Below are positions 38,291-50,300 of a stretch of DNA of 64,000 nucleotides, piece by piece (the first letter of the stretch is position 1; each line of letters begins with the position of its first letter). The translations under genes and the position numbers were made by a program. Under the pieces are notes generated by a model. It was not told where the DNA came from. It searched no databases and saw only the letters and a program-made list of their open reading frames with translations. The DNA lies in the NCBI GenBank assembly GCA_028673005.1, contig CM054116.1, forward strand, positions 26,637,840 to 26,701,839, read 5' to 3'. Origin of the DNA: Tanypteryx hageni. Taxonomy: Eukaryota > Arthropoda > Insecta > Odonata > Petaluridae.

Positions 38291-39742
38291 TGACAAAAAT
38301 ATCGCACGAATAAACTATACAGTGATTTAGGAGAGAAAAGCGCTTTATAAAATCTCAAGTTGAAACCAAAGTCTGGTTGAAACTTGAACTAATCCGAATG
38401 TAAAGTAAATTGGCGTACTTTATCTTCGTAAAATTATTTTCAACTATTAGCAACTATGTAGATTATTATTATTAATTTTCCTAGGCGAATAAATGTTGCA
38501 GATGCATAAAAATTAGTTTAAACTTTGATGTTTAACTCATAAATGTCAGTTAATAATAACAGCAAGTCAATTGTGCTAATCTGTATAATGAAAATCAATT
38601 TGAAAAAATATCAAGAGGCTGAAAATGATAATATAGAATATTTTGTAATTTAGTAATAAAAACAAAACTTTGAAGTTATCATTTTAAAATAGAATAAATA
38701 AAACATTGTATTTATAGATGAATAAGTATCATGCTATTTTTAATTTCAAACCAAAATTTCAATTAACAAACACTTAAAAGTCAACATGGTTACTTTAGTT
38801 AAAAGCTTTTCTAAAACAAATTTTCCTTATAGGTATAAGAATTGATTCTGATTCCCTACCAAAATATACTTCCAAAAGAATAAAAGTCGATAAAATTCAA
38901 TCAATACTTTCCTGGATGAGATAAAACTTCCATTGAGTTAAGTGCTTCATGGATATCATTTTCTTAAAATAATATAAATGACTTCATCTACATCAGTCAT
39001 TTAACAAGAAATGTCTTTTTAAAAACATTCAAATGATAACCACTACGAAGACTAATTGTAGTCTCTCCTCCTCCTGGGGGTTATTCAACAATCATGCACA
39101 GAGATCTTTCAGTTTGATGTCTGTGGTGACAGATGAGGGAAGTAGAACAAAGAGGTCAAACATTCCAGGTCAGAAAGGTTTAGACCAAAAATTAACTTCA
39201 GATTCACAATCTAAAGCACTGGGCTTAGCAAAGGTCTTTCAACTCACAATTTATTACAGGATAGCAGAATGAGCAGTAGAGATAATAAATTTAGCCGCCA
39301 TAAGAAGAAACAATATCTAATGATTTCTTGCTCAGCAAACGAAAAATTAATTTTAAAACATTCTTTTTATTCATTGGGATAGGTAGACTTATTGATGCAT
39401 CAACTGTAATGCATGTTTGAAAAACACACATACAAACACAAATGCCTTCAGAAGCAAGAATGGACAAGTAAACCAACAAAAATTTACTGGTTCAGTGTTC
39501 CATTCATTTCAAAGAAACATCAGAATTGATATACTGTCAACCACTGTAATGAAGATTACATTGCACTGCTATCCAAAACAGAGAACTGCTACAACTTGGG
39601 AGAGAAGACTTCAGTTGCTTGTCATCATACCATTAAATCATTAACAAAACAATTGAAATTCCACGATAAAAATATTAAAATAACCACCATCATTCCCTTG
39701 TTTACAAATTTATCACATCATCTAAAACTAAAGATTATAGTT
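38291..39742. other. Region downstream of the glutaredoxin-like stop
   Basis: AT-rich and CpG-poor. Minus-strand AATAAA words at 39371-39366 and 39255-39250 are candidate polyadenylation signals for the glutaredoxin-like gene, whose 3' untranslated region probably lies here. No other gene is seen. Confidence 0.45.
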
Positions 39743-40037
39743 TCACACAACCTTTTGATGAATATCTGCAATCTCCTTCAACCTAATCTGAAGAAGAGAT
39801 GCATCCAAACGATGCTTACACAAGAACTGTCCATCAAGAAAAAGCACAGGAATATCATACCTGTACAATTTCCTCCATTTCTCATTTCCACGACTTTCAA
39901 TGTCCACCTCCACTAGTTTAAACTGACCACTAAATGGGAGTAAGGCAGCCTTCAATTCGTCACACAATGGGCAAGGATGCTTGGTGTAGAGTGTTAGGAT
40001 AGGAGGGAGATCAGTGACACCATGTTCCTTTCCTCTG
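39743..40037 (-). CDS. Glutaredoxin-like protein (C5orf63 type), last exon
   Basis: Small thioredoxin-fold protein of the glutaredoxin-like C5orf63 family (DUF836 type), a presumed thiol oxidoreductase with no settled substrate. After a candidate acceptor (gattcag or the next cag) the frame reads PPILTLYTKHPCPLCDELK, with the CPLC redox motif, then LVEVDIESRGNEKW, then YRYDIPVLFLDGQFL with the cis-Pro IPV of the thioredoxin fold, ending KEIADIHQKVV and TGA (39745-39743). About 97 residues are visible. An in-frame stop just upstream of the acceptor and the lack of an in-frame ATG show that a 5' exon must exist; it was not found between 40038 and 44205. The gene lies downstream of ACAT1 on the same strand, but nothing links the two functionally. 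Confidence 0.85.
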
Positions 40038-41004
40038 CTGAATCATTCATTAAAAAGGGGAGAGAAAGTTGTATTTCCCAAATTAGCACGCACGATCGAC
40101 ACATTTGGAGTGAACACTAAGCCAACAAATTTTTAAATGAAGATAAAATCCAAATGTCATGACGTTGCATTTGCTATGATTAGTACTTGGATCAAATCTT
40201 ACCAAGAATATTTTTAGTGACTGGTCTGACTACTTCAAAATGTACACACTAAGAAACAGGATTACAGTGCTTCAGATGGGTATTTTAATCAGTATGAATA
40301 CATTTAATAAAGGAGGTTTATTACCACCTGATGCATCAAGTAGGTTAAAAACTTGCACAAACTTACAGCTTTAAAATTCCAAGTTATAAACATATCCAAA
40401 ACTCCAATGCTAGATTAACTGGGGCACTGTGGTCAGGGTGGCTCCACAGTGGATACAGACCTGATCAGTGACATAGGTATGTGCATAGAGGGTGTGGCCT
40501 GGTGAAAAATTGTGTGCCAGGGCCCACCCCAGTCCCTAAAACCAGCCTTGCAAAACTCAACACAAATTTCTTCACATTACTTCTGTGTTATTATACCATA
40601 ACAATAATTTGATTTGAATATTTTTTACTAAGAATACATTTAAAAAGCTTCTGAATTATTAAATAAATGCAGACTCAAATATTGCTATTTCATTTTATTG
40701 TTGTATTAATCGCCCTTTATATAAAAACCAGTGATTATTCCATTGTTAAATTAACGTTTTTTTGATGATAAAAGGGTAACTAAAAATGTTCTGAATCGTA
40801 ATTAGTATTCTGAATCAGAATAGAATTAATCTGCTACCTACTGTAAATAATGTCAATTGCTATAAATGGAAGAAACATAGTTTTACATGCCCAGCCATGA
40901 AAACTTGGACAAATTAAAATCAACTGCCTAATATGTTACCAATTTAATACGGTAAATAATATGTTGAAATTTTTAAGTTTAGTTTTCAAAAAGATGGCCT
41001 AAAA
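40038..41004. other. Upstream of the glutaredoxin-like exon; first exon not found
   Basis: CpG-poor intron-like sequence. One donor-like word (GTAAGTTT, minus strand, near 40369-40362) follows an ATG frame, but its phase does not join the downstream exon, so it was not used. Confidence 0.4.
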
Positions 41005-41114
41005 CAGAGGTTCTTAAACTTGGGTCCACAGACTCTCAGGGGTCCCCAGCAGTAATCCAGGAGATCCCCGCAGCGAAGAAATTTCCTCAGATTACTAAAG
41101 TTTAAGAAACGCAG
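41005..41114. mobile_element. Short hAT MITE, 110 bp
   Basis: Ends CAGAGGTTCTTAAACTT and AAGTTTAAGAAACGCAG, flanked by GCCTAAAA and TCCTAAAA (7 of 8). The left end resembles that of the hAT element at 31130, suggesting one family. Confidence 0.75.
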
Positions 41115-44100
41115 TCCTAAAAGATTATACACAGTAACTCAAGTAATATGAAACTTTAAAAAAGTATGGTAAAGAACCATATTTTTTAATAATTCAGTTT
41201 AATTATTGAATCTATCACTCTCAATCAGGAGGTTTTCTCCCAAACCATAATTTCATCCAAAGGCAGGGAACATTAAAAGGTTATAATTCATCCACCAAAT
41301 GTATAAAACAAAATGTTAAACAACACTAAGCAAATTATTTTTGCTCAAATAAGACAGTAATAAGTAATATGAAATATCCACTCTCCAAAAATGTCAAAGA
41401 CTATCCATCTACGATAATTCAAGTTTAGATTGTAGCGTTTGAATTAAACATTGACAATTAAAATAAAATATAAATAAAAAGAAATTTACTACATTTTGAA
41501 CTACTGTACTTAGAAACATTGCTTGAATTTTTGTTTTATGTAAACATTTTCACACTAGTGATCAGGGGTGAACTGGCCATAAGATCCACTGGGCTTTCGT
41601 CCAGTTCGTCCTATTAGGGCCAGTCGGCTGGTTAACTAACAGACAGATGCAGTAGGGAGGTTAAGTTGGGGAGATGACATGTGGCTGGTTGCATCAAGGC
41701 CTGGTAGATTTTTTCCCTAGTCAACCCCTGCTAACAATGAACATTAAAAATTACATAACATTTGGAGCTAGTATGTCAGAATCAATTTGGAAATTGTATA
41801 TTAAATTTCAGCAACAGAATAATAAATTTGCTTCAGCATTCACATAGAGATATTTTTTCAAATAACACAACAAAAAAGTGGTAATAATAGAAATAACAAT
41901 TATGATGATTGATGCTAGGAATTGTTTTTTTGGTTTAAAAATAATTTAGTCATTCAAAAATGAATCATACTGTCTTTGCAATAATAGCAAGTGTTATTAT
42001 TTGGCCACAGATACAAAGTAGGTAGGTATCTTGATTTTTACTACTGCATTTACTTGTGTACCACGCACACCCCAATTTTTGGACCAGTTCAGAAGGAAAA
42101 ATAAATTAGTGCCGGAATAAATTGACATCCAGGATCTAAAAAAGTCAGCCTCTTCACCAATTCTCCTTCATTGAAACAAGGTCCATGCATATAATTCATA
42201 GAATTCTTTATCTTGTGCGAGTATAAATGTAGATGTGTGTTGCAGTGAATTTACTGTCACCACTTGCAATTTATATAACCTGTTCAGAAATCCTCATATA
42301 AGATGTGGTCACTTTTTCTTACCGACATTTTGGGAAAAAAAGGTGCATGCAGATACATAAGTAATTACAGTATTTTTTAATGCAATTATAAATATCTTAG
42401 ATTCATTCCCATTTATATCAATTGGCATACAATAAATGCTATTGGAGACACAACCATGAATTATGAAACCAAACAGAATATCCTGAAAGAAAAAACAAGT
42501 TTGCACAGCCTTTTTGTCTTATTCACCAAACTGTAATTTCTTGAATGCAATTCAAAGTAATTCCATTGTGTACCAACAAATATAAATTGTTCATTCATAT
42601 AGATGGCAGGAAAGTGTAATTATTTAATTGGTTTATATGTGGTAACACTATGTGAAATTGTCATGACAACTAAAATGTAATTTTTAAAGACCTAAAAAAC
42701 TTTTTATTTAAATCAATTCAATTTTTCCAAGTGGAATAATTAACTTAGTTCTTTTTGAAAAAAATTAAATATCCAAGTTCATAATTTAATTCATATGAAT
42801 TTTAAAATGCAGTCCAAAAATATTCTACATTCATTCACTGGTAAATCAAATGGAGTAGGTAAACAGTATTGCAAATGAACTCGTGGTCTTATTATGAATG
42901 ACTTGAGCAGAATTTGCAAAATATTGTGCTCAGTGTCTGAGAAATAGTTATCAAAATATCCGTTATTGCGTTATCCAAATTCATTCATAAATCTTACATG
43001 CAAAATGAAGCTTACCTATTTATATTGTTAGTAAATCCATGAAAATGCAGTCAGGCCCAGATGGCTGCTCATAAGTGTTTATCTCTAACAATTTGTTTCA
43101 AGTAATTTTCCTCCCGCATATTATGTGAAAAATTTTTGTTAATGTTGTGGAATATCACAAAAACACCACACATGCCAAAATGTAATTATTCTTGCAGCAA
43201 ATGTTATCAAATTTGAATAGTCTCACACTAATTCCTCTCAGTAGTTTCATTCCAATATCTCCTGATCTCATAAAATACAAAGATTTCATATAAAAATTAT
43301 ATCTCTAAGTCTTACCTATATTTGATTCAGGTTTTAAATAATCTAAACAACCACAAGTTTAGTAACAGAAGTTTGCTTTTCAAATATTTAAGCCCTCATG
43401 AGCCATATTTGCAAGTACATACATGAATCAGTCAGGATTTTTATAGCATGTAAAAATGTGGTATTGTAATCTGCTAATGCCTATAAATAATGTTCTAAAA
43501 ATGATACTTCAGTATTATTTTATGCCATTTTTGATAAAAACTTTAAAATAATGTAATGGTAAGTTTTATTACATTCTACAGTTTGAAATATTTCTAAAAA
43601 TATAGCATTTTAATTAGATATAAAATTATAATAAACTTAATTATTCAAGGGGAAGATCCCTGAAATACTGATGATATATTCTAAGACACTTATGCTTTGA
43701 AGAACATCCTGTACATAATTACAATTGTTTCTGGCAACTCTTAACAAACGTTTTGAATTTTGCAATTAAAGTTATTTCAGATATCTTTCATACAAAAGCA
43801 GGCTACATTAGATATAAATGGATACAGGTTAAGGAGAACTAAATAATACTGTGAACCCACTATTTTATTGGTAAATTTAGATGTATTTTCACAAGTATAT
43901 TTCAAAAAAATAACATAAAAAGGTAAAAGACATGACATTTCCAACAACAGTAACACTTTGGTCAATTTTTTATGTCATGCGTACAGTGATATTTACATTT
44001 TACAGTAAAAAATATACAAAGATCACATTACCATAAGTCTATAAAAATATAATTAAAAATTATAACAACATGTTTCAGGATCAAATTAATACAAAAATAT

Positions 44101-44205
44101 TCACCAACAAGAGTATTAAAATCCAAAATATCATTGGATCACATAGCAGTATCATTGGAAATGAGCAATTTTCCCATTAGAGGAGTCCAGTTCAGTTTTC
44201 ATTAC
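41115..44205. other. ACAT1 3' flank and intergenic DNA
   Basis: CpG-poor AT-rich sequence. It should contain the ACAT1 3' untranslated region and perhaps the missing first exon of the glutaredoxin-like gene. A GC-richer patch at 41560-41730 looks like an old repeat but is not identified. Confidence 0.4.
43864..43869 (-). terminator. Candidate polyadenylation signal for ACAT1
   Basis: Minus-strand AATAAA about 340 nt after the ACAT1 stop. Other AATAAA words occur further down (for example 43570-43565), so the real site is uncertain in such AT-rich DNA. Confidence 0.3.
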
Positions 44206-44326
44206 TCACAGTTTTTCAATGAGGATTGATGAAGCCCCCCCACCACCATTGCAGATAGATGCGACACCAAATTGACCAGGCTTAAGCGTATGGACTAAGT
44301 GCAAGACTATGCGAGCTCCAGACATC
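44206..44326 (-). CDS. ACAT1: ACAT1 terminal exon with CNGGGGA and stop
   Basis: 121 nt. The acceptor is tatctttaaag before GATGTCTGG, and the frame ends in TGA at 44208-44206. It encodes [20 protein letters not shown] and then [19 protein letters not shown]. Cys in CNGGGG is the proton-donating second cysteine of the thiolase active site. The last intron (44327-51037, 6.7 kb) is the longest one placed. A piggyBac fragment lies just upstream of the acceptor. Confidence 0.92.
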
Positions 44327-47300
44327 CTTTAAAGATAAGACCAATGCTGTCAACATTCAAGAGTTAAAAAAAGGTAATTTCCTATTCTCTAAAACCACAT
44401 CTTTTACCCCAAATTCAATAAAAATCTGGAAACCAACTGATGAAACAGAAATATATGGATTTATTGGCTTCCTCTTAGTGATAGGAGCTTTGAAAGCTAG
44501 GCAGGAGCCTCTAAAAATGTTGTGGATTACAGATGAGGCACTGAGAAAGAATATTCTCCCAGCAAAGTGATAAGATGGCAGCAGTTGTTCAGATGCGTTC
44601 ACGTCGCTCTCTTCATTTTTTGCCCTTTACAGTAGTTATACTTATTATTTATCTGTGTCATGTGTGCCTGGCATTGAGGTTATTCTCTATTTCATCCCTC
44701 AACATGGAATCTAAGAATTGTGACGAATATTTAATCTGTTTCAAGAGAATTTCAGCCAATGGCCTTTACTGTTCCCACATCCATACATCGATGCATGCTG
44801 CGCCAGCAGAAGGAAAACAACCACATTGCCTTCCCTTCTCTCAATGCTTACTTCATTTTGTGCTCATTATTCTTCTTTGTGGTGATGCAGAACTAAATCC
44901 TAGTCCCAAGTGTTTCTGAATTATCAGTGTACTACCAAAATGTCAGGAATTTGAAGTTCTCTGAGTTTTTGCTCTCTGTACGTGAGTTTAGGAGAGTTTA
45001 CACTAGCTTTCACAGAAACATGGCTTAGTGACAATGTTGCAGATTCTGAATTGCCCATTTGTAGCAGTTTTAAAATGTTCTGTCGCAACAGGAATTCGCA
45101 TGCCTGTGGCGTTTTGATTGGTATAAACTGTAACATTCCTTTGAAATGTAAAGCTGATCTAGAAGAAGACTGGATAATCAAGGTCGAAATCTCTTGCCTT
45201 ACAGGCAAAGTGTTAGTTGGGTGATTTTATCGTCCTCCAGCTAGCAATTTATTAGTTTTGGAGAAATGTTTCCCTTCTGTTCTTAGAGCGTGCACTCTTG
45301 GTGAAATAATTTTAATTAGTGATTTTAACTTATCACTCCAATGGGCCTCTCTCTCTCTCTGTGTACCACTTTCAGCAAAAATTATGATTTATTTCTACCA
45401 GCACTTCATATTGGGTCTCAGCTTCAACCAGTGCAATATGCATTGCATAAGAAATTCAGCAATCCTGGATTGCATTGCGATGTTTTCCCCAGCAGAAAGA
45501 TCTTTTCCTTGAACTGCGAGTCACAAAGATGAGCCTCTCACCCTTTGCTTTCTGTACAATTTACCAGACAAATGTGATGGAAACCCAAGCTTACTAAACT
45601 AGCATTTTAATTCTGCATATATTATAATATTATTATTGTTTATAAACAGAAACGTTAATTTTTGGTCCATGAGTTTGCACCCCTTCAGCCCTGCACCCAG
45701 GGGCAACTGCCACTCTCTGCTCCCCTCTTGCTACACCACTGGTCCCACCCCTCTATGACCTTCCCCATATGGAAGAAGGCTGATTGTTCAATCAATAATG
45801 ACATCCTCACTTTCTTCCCCTGGTATCTTCATGAGTCTGACTCCTTTAGATATTATGACTAGTGTGCTGCAGTAGTGAAAGACTGTATGCCTCACTCCAG
45901 GCCTTATAATAGGAAGTTCCCAGCATGGTACAAATATGATACAATTCAAGCCATTAATAAAAAGCGCAGAGCTTGGTGCATATTTAAGAGATTTCCCAAC
46001 CAAGAGACTTAAAGGAATTTCCATTACTTATGGAGGCATTGCAAATTCCTTCTAAAACATGACTATAATGCCCTCGTTTCCTCAATCTCTTCAGAGTCTG
46101 CATTTAATCCCAAGCATTTCTTGTCTATGATTAATTCTCACCATAATAATGGCGAGCATATACACCATCTTTTTGAACTTCGTGAATAATTGGTTCTGAA
46201 AAACTGATGCGAAATGCAAATTCACAAAGCGCAAGTCCTATTTTCCCATAAGTACGGTTCCCAGTCAGCCTAAAAAATTCACCTTTTTATCATAACTAAT
46301 GCAGGTTGAACAGAAAATAAAAGAAAACGTAACAGCAAATGAAAACCTAGCATTATAAAGTGAAAAAATTTCTTTTAATCATCTTCAAAATGCGTAATAG
46401 CAAATGAAAACCCACATTACATAGTGATTACACTTCTTTCAGCACTTTTGAAATTTACTTCCAGCGCATTTTCGCATGCGATTTTCTATCTTCTTTAGTT
46501 CATTCCAAAGAAATCCTTTAATTTAAATCGAACTACTGAAATGAAATGTTGAGTATGTGATGCACAGATGTACTTTTGAGTTCTGCAACAAACATTTCCA
46601 AGCCGCAAAAAAACACTAGCATTAAAAAGTGGTAACATTTCTTTTATTAATTACGTTCAAAATGCATAACAGAAAATCAAAACCTAGCGTATGAAAGTGA
46701 TAACATTTCTTTTAATTGTTCAAAATACGTCATAAACAATAAAAATGAAGCATTAAAGTGGCAACATTTTTTTTTAGTAATCATGTTCAAAATGGGTACG
46801 CGGCAGAAAATCTTACGTTACAAGATGATAGGAATTCTTAGATTTACATTAAAAATTCGTAATAAAAAATGAAAACCTAACTAAACAAAATAACATTCCT
46901 TTAAATTACGTTCAAATACAAAAATAATAGGAAATGAAAACTTTACATTCCAAATGACATTTCTTTAAATTTTAAACTAAAGTTTCACGTCGAAAATAGC
47001 GGCATTTGCACTGAAGTTAAAACTGAGCTACAAAATAATTAAGTCGAGAGTTATCATGTTTGTTTACTTTAAAAACTGCTAATAACGATCATTCTAGGGT
47101 GCCAAATTTAAACAACTTCGAAACAAAAAAGTAGAGGAAGTTCCGGTTGTTGGCATCGCAAACGGATGACGCAAAATGCAAATAATCAGCGCAAAACAGA
47201 AGTAATGGTCATCAAAATTTTTGTTGCGAAAGGCAAATTCGCGAACAGCAAGAACATGAAATTCAAAAAGGCGGTGTATCTAATGGTGATGAAGAAACCA

Positions 47301-50300
47301 CAGGCTCCCGTTGTCCTGAACTATTCAACTCCTTTTTTGCTTCAAAATTTTCTGCTTCTACCCCACAATATAATCTTTCTGACTGGTGTATCGAAAACGT
47401 GTTCTAATTCTTTATCTATCATCTCCACGTCTTCCGATGAATGCTTCCATCTCCTTGGCTCTCTCTTCCCCAACCATTCATCTGGTCCTGACAAGCTTGG
47501 CACTTTCTTCCTGAAGAACACTGTGCCATCTTTAGCCTTACCTCTTTTTAAACAAGCTTTTCTTCTGGTTATTTTGCCCTTCAGTGGAAATTGGCCAACG
47601 TTATACCTCTTCATAAGTCTGGTTATAAAAATTCATTAATTTCATATTGCCCCATTTTGCTACTTCCCATATTGTCAATGACTTGCAAACGCATTATTTT
47701 TAGGAGATTACTTGATTTTACCTCACCACATCTATCAATTAATCAACATGGTTTCCTTCCCAGTTGCTCTAGCCTTACCAATCTTTCGTCTGCAAGCAGC
47801 TTAACGCGACTTGGCCTTGGTGTTATCACAGCAACTCTCACGCTTGTGTGTACACTGTGGTGAGTCCAGTGCAGAATGAGTTCCCGAAGGAAGTTTCTGT
47901 ATGCTGCTGCGTTTTTCGTTGATAGTATTATTAAAAAGAGAAAAAATAAAATAAATAGAAGAAAATACCGGGTCAGAGAATGGACTCTCAGAAGATCGAA
48001 TTTCGGTGCTTACGAGAATTTCTTCATTGGTTGTCTGAAAAAGTTCTGCATGAGTCTTTATTGCGCTTATTTTTTAAAAGCAATTTTTGTACTCTGTGGA
48101 TTTGGCATCCCATAACTCCACATTGCACTCATACATTTGAATGAGTTCAATGGTATCTTCCTTCGACCATGTTTTCTTCTTGTCACCCATGATTTCTCCT
48201 CACCCAGCTCTCAGACAGTAGCAAGAAATTCCAACCTGGGTGGAACCGCGCAAGTAGCCTAACCTAATACCTGTCTACACTGGTAGTGAGTCAACAATCG
48301 TTGTTCCGCTGCAAGTTCATAACACTGTCTGAGAGACTGCTCAACGGCGCTGTCTACACTGGCGAGATTGCTATCAGACATACTCATGCAATTTTAATCA
48401 CCAGTGTATTCCGGCCTTTAGAGTTGCATCCGCAGAATGCTCATTTTCAAAACTTAGAATTATAAAAAACTAGGGAGCCTGTGACGTTTCACTGTCACAT
48501 TAAGTTGATTTTGATTTTTTTAAATAATTGATTTGATTAGACATTTTATTTACAAAAGATGTTACAATGAAGTATTTCAATACCAGTTTGAACAAATTAT
48601 CAATGGGTTTTTCTTTCTTATTTATTATTAATCTGTATGGGTATTTAGGATAAGTTTAATTTAATTTTTCTTTAATTTAATTTTGAATTTTCCAAGTGAT
48701 GTGATAAATAAAATTAACTGACCTTGCTAAGTTATTTTTAACTTCTTTCTTTGTAAGCAAACAAAAACAAAACAAACAAAATGACGTAGTATTGTCAAGG
48801 GGCTGGCGAGTACACTTAATATTACTGCACGCTAAAATGAGGTAGCTATAGTAAATGACAATTCTCGTAGTTGAAAAGTTGCGTTTTTTTGTATTAACAA
48901 GATTGGAAAGGTGTACTCCATGTCAGAGTACAGTTCCAAATCATTCTTTGAAATTTCACAATATTCTCAATATTTTTCGTCCAGATTTAACGAGAAGCTA
49001 GCGAGGTAGGTTGTAAAATGCATGTAGGTCTTTATGTAAAGTGGTCGTAATTATTGTCCGATTTTAACCAAAATTGGAATCGGTCGATCCATTTTAACAA
49101 AATCCCCCAATACCATATTTCAACAAAATACGTCAAGCGGTTCCCGAGTTGAAACAAACACTGTAAACTACATGTAGGTCTTCATCTAAAGTTGTTGTAA
49201 TTCTTGTCCGATTTTAACCCAAATTGGAATCGGTAAACCAATTTTAGTAAAACTCCCTAATACCAAATTTCATCAAAATACGTCCAGCAGTTCTTGAGTT
49301 TTAACATGCGGACGGACGGAAGCGACCTCCCCTATATGCGTGCACTTAGTTTGTGCAAAGATGCATAAAAACTGATTTTCCTGCAAATTCGGAACTTAAA
49401 TGAATTTCACGGTAACCAAAGTGAACTTCATTCTTTTGCCAATACAACAGTTTAGGTCCAGAGTTCGAATCTTGATTCTAACTAAATTTAATATGCGATT
49501 TTGCAATGCCCAAAACTGATTCCAATGCTTATCTTATGAAGGATAGGGGTGGCGGAAAAACCCCCTAAAAAGAAAGTATTTAATATTTCTGTTTAAATTT
49601 AGTATTGTTAAAAAACAGAAGTATTCTGCATTTTTACAAATTATAGACAACAAAAATATTCCAAACAGCGGTCAAGATATAAGATTCCCAGAAGTCTATA
49701 CAAACCTGCCAAAAAAATTCGCCTACGACTATTACAGTATTATAATATAGATTAATTAATTTAAAAATGATTCACACTAAGTCAAGAGCAAGTCACTTTC
49801 CTTGCAATGTTATCAATAGAAAATGACATAGTAAAAACTTTAAATTTTCATGATATCTGTCAAAAACTTGCAGCAAAAAGAGCGAGAAAATTATTTCTTT
49901 CAGCAACATCTTTTCCATATATTTAATAAAACTTTTTGTGATTTTATAAAAATCTGTCCTAGTTCATAGTTCATGTTATGTGTAATTATATGTGATTATA
50001 TTAATTTCTAAATTACACATTTGATATTTATCCCATTATGATATTGTTTTGTTCTTTTAATAAACATTTATATCACCAGATGTTTAAACAGTAAAGTTTC
50101 TACTACAAATTAATTTTAACAGTAACTATTTTTTATAAAAACACTACTGTCCTCCTTAAAAAATGTAATTTTATGTGCCACCTGTTATATATACATACAT
50201 AAATAGGACCCGCCCCCACTCACTATCGAACTAGGCCCCACAAATAACCATGCCGGCCCTGCCTGCAAGAAGCAACCTTCACTAATTTCTCAGATTCTAC

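Noticed and set aside
39417..39916. Plus-strand frames over the glutaredoxin-like exon
   Set aside because: They are antisense to a conserved exon and show no motif of their own.
40362..40405. First exon of the glutaredoxin-like gene ending at the GTAAGT near 40369
   Set aside because: The ATG frame would end in phase 0, but the downstream exon needs two leading bases.
47166..47639. 157-codon plus-strand frame as a host gene
   Set aside because: Its translation and neighbouring phases carry LINE reverse transcriptase blocks, so it is a retroelement relic.
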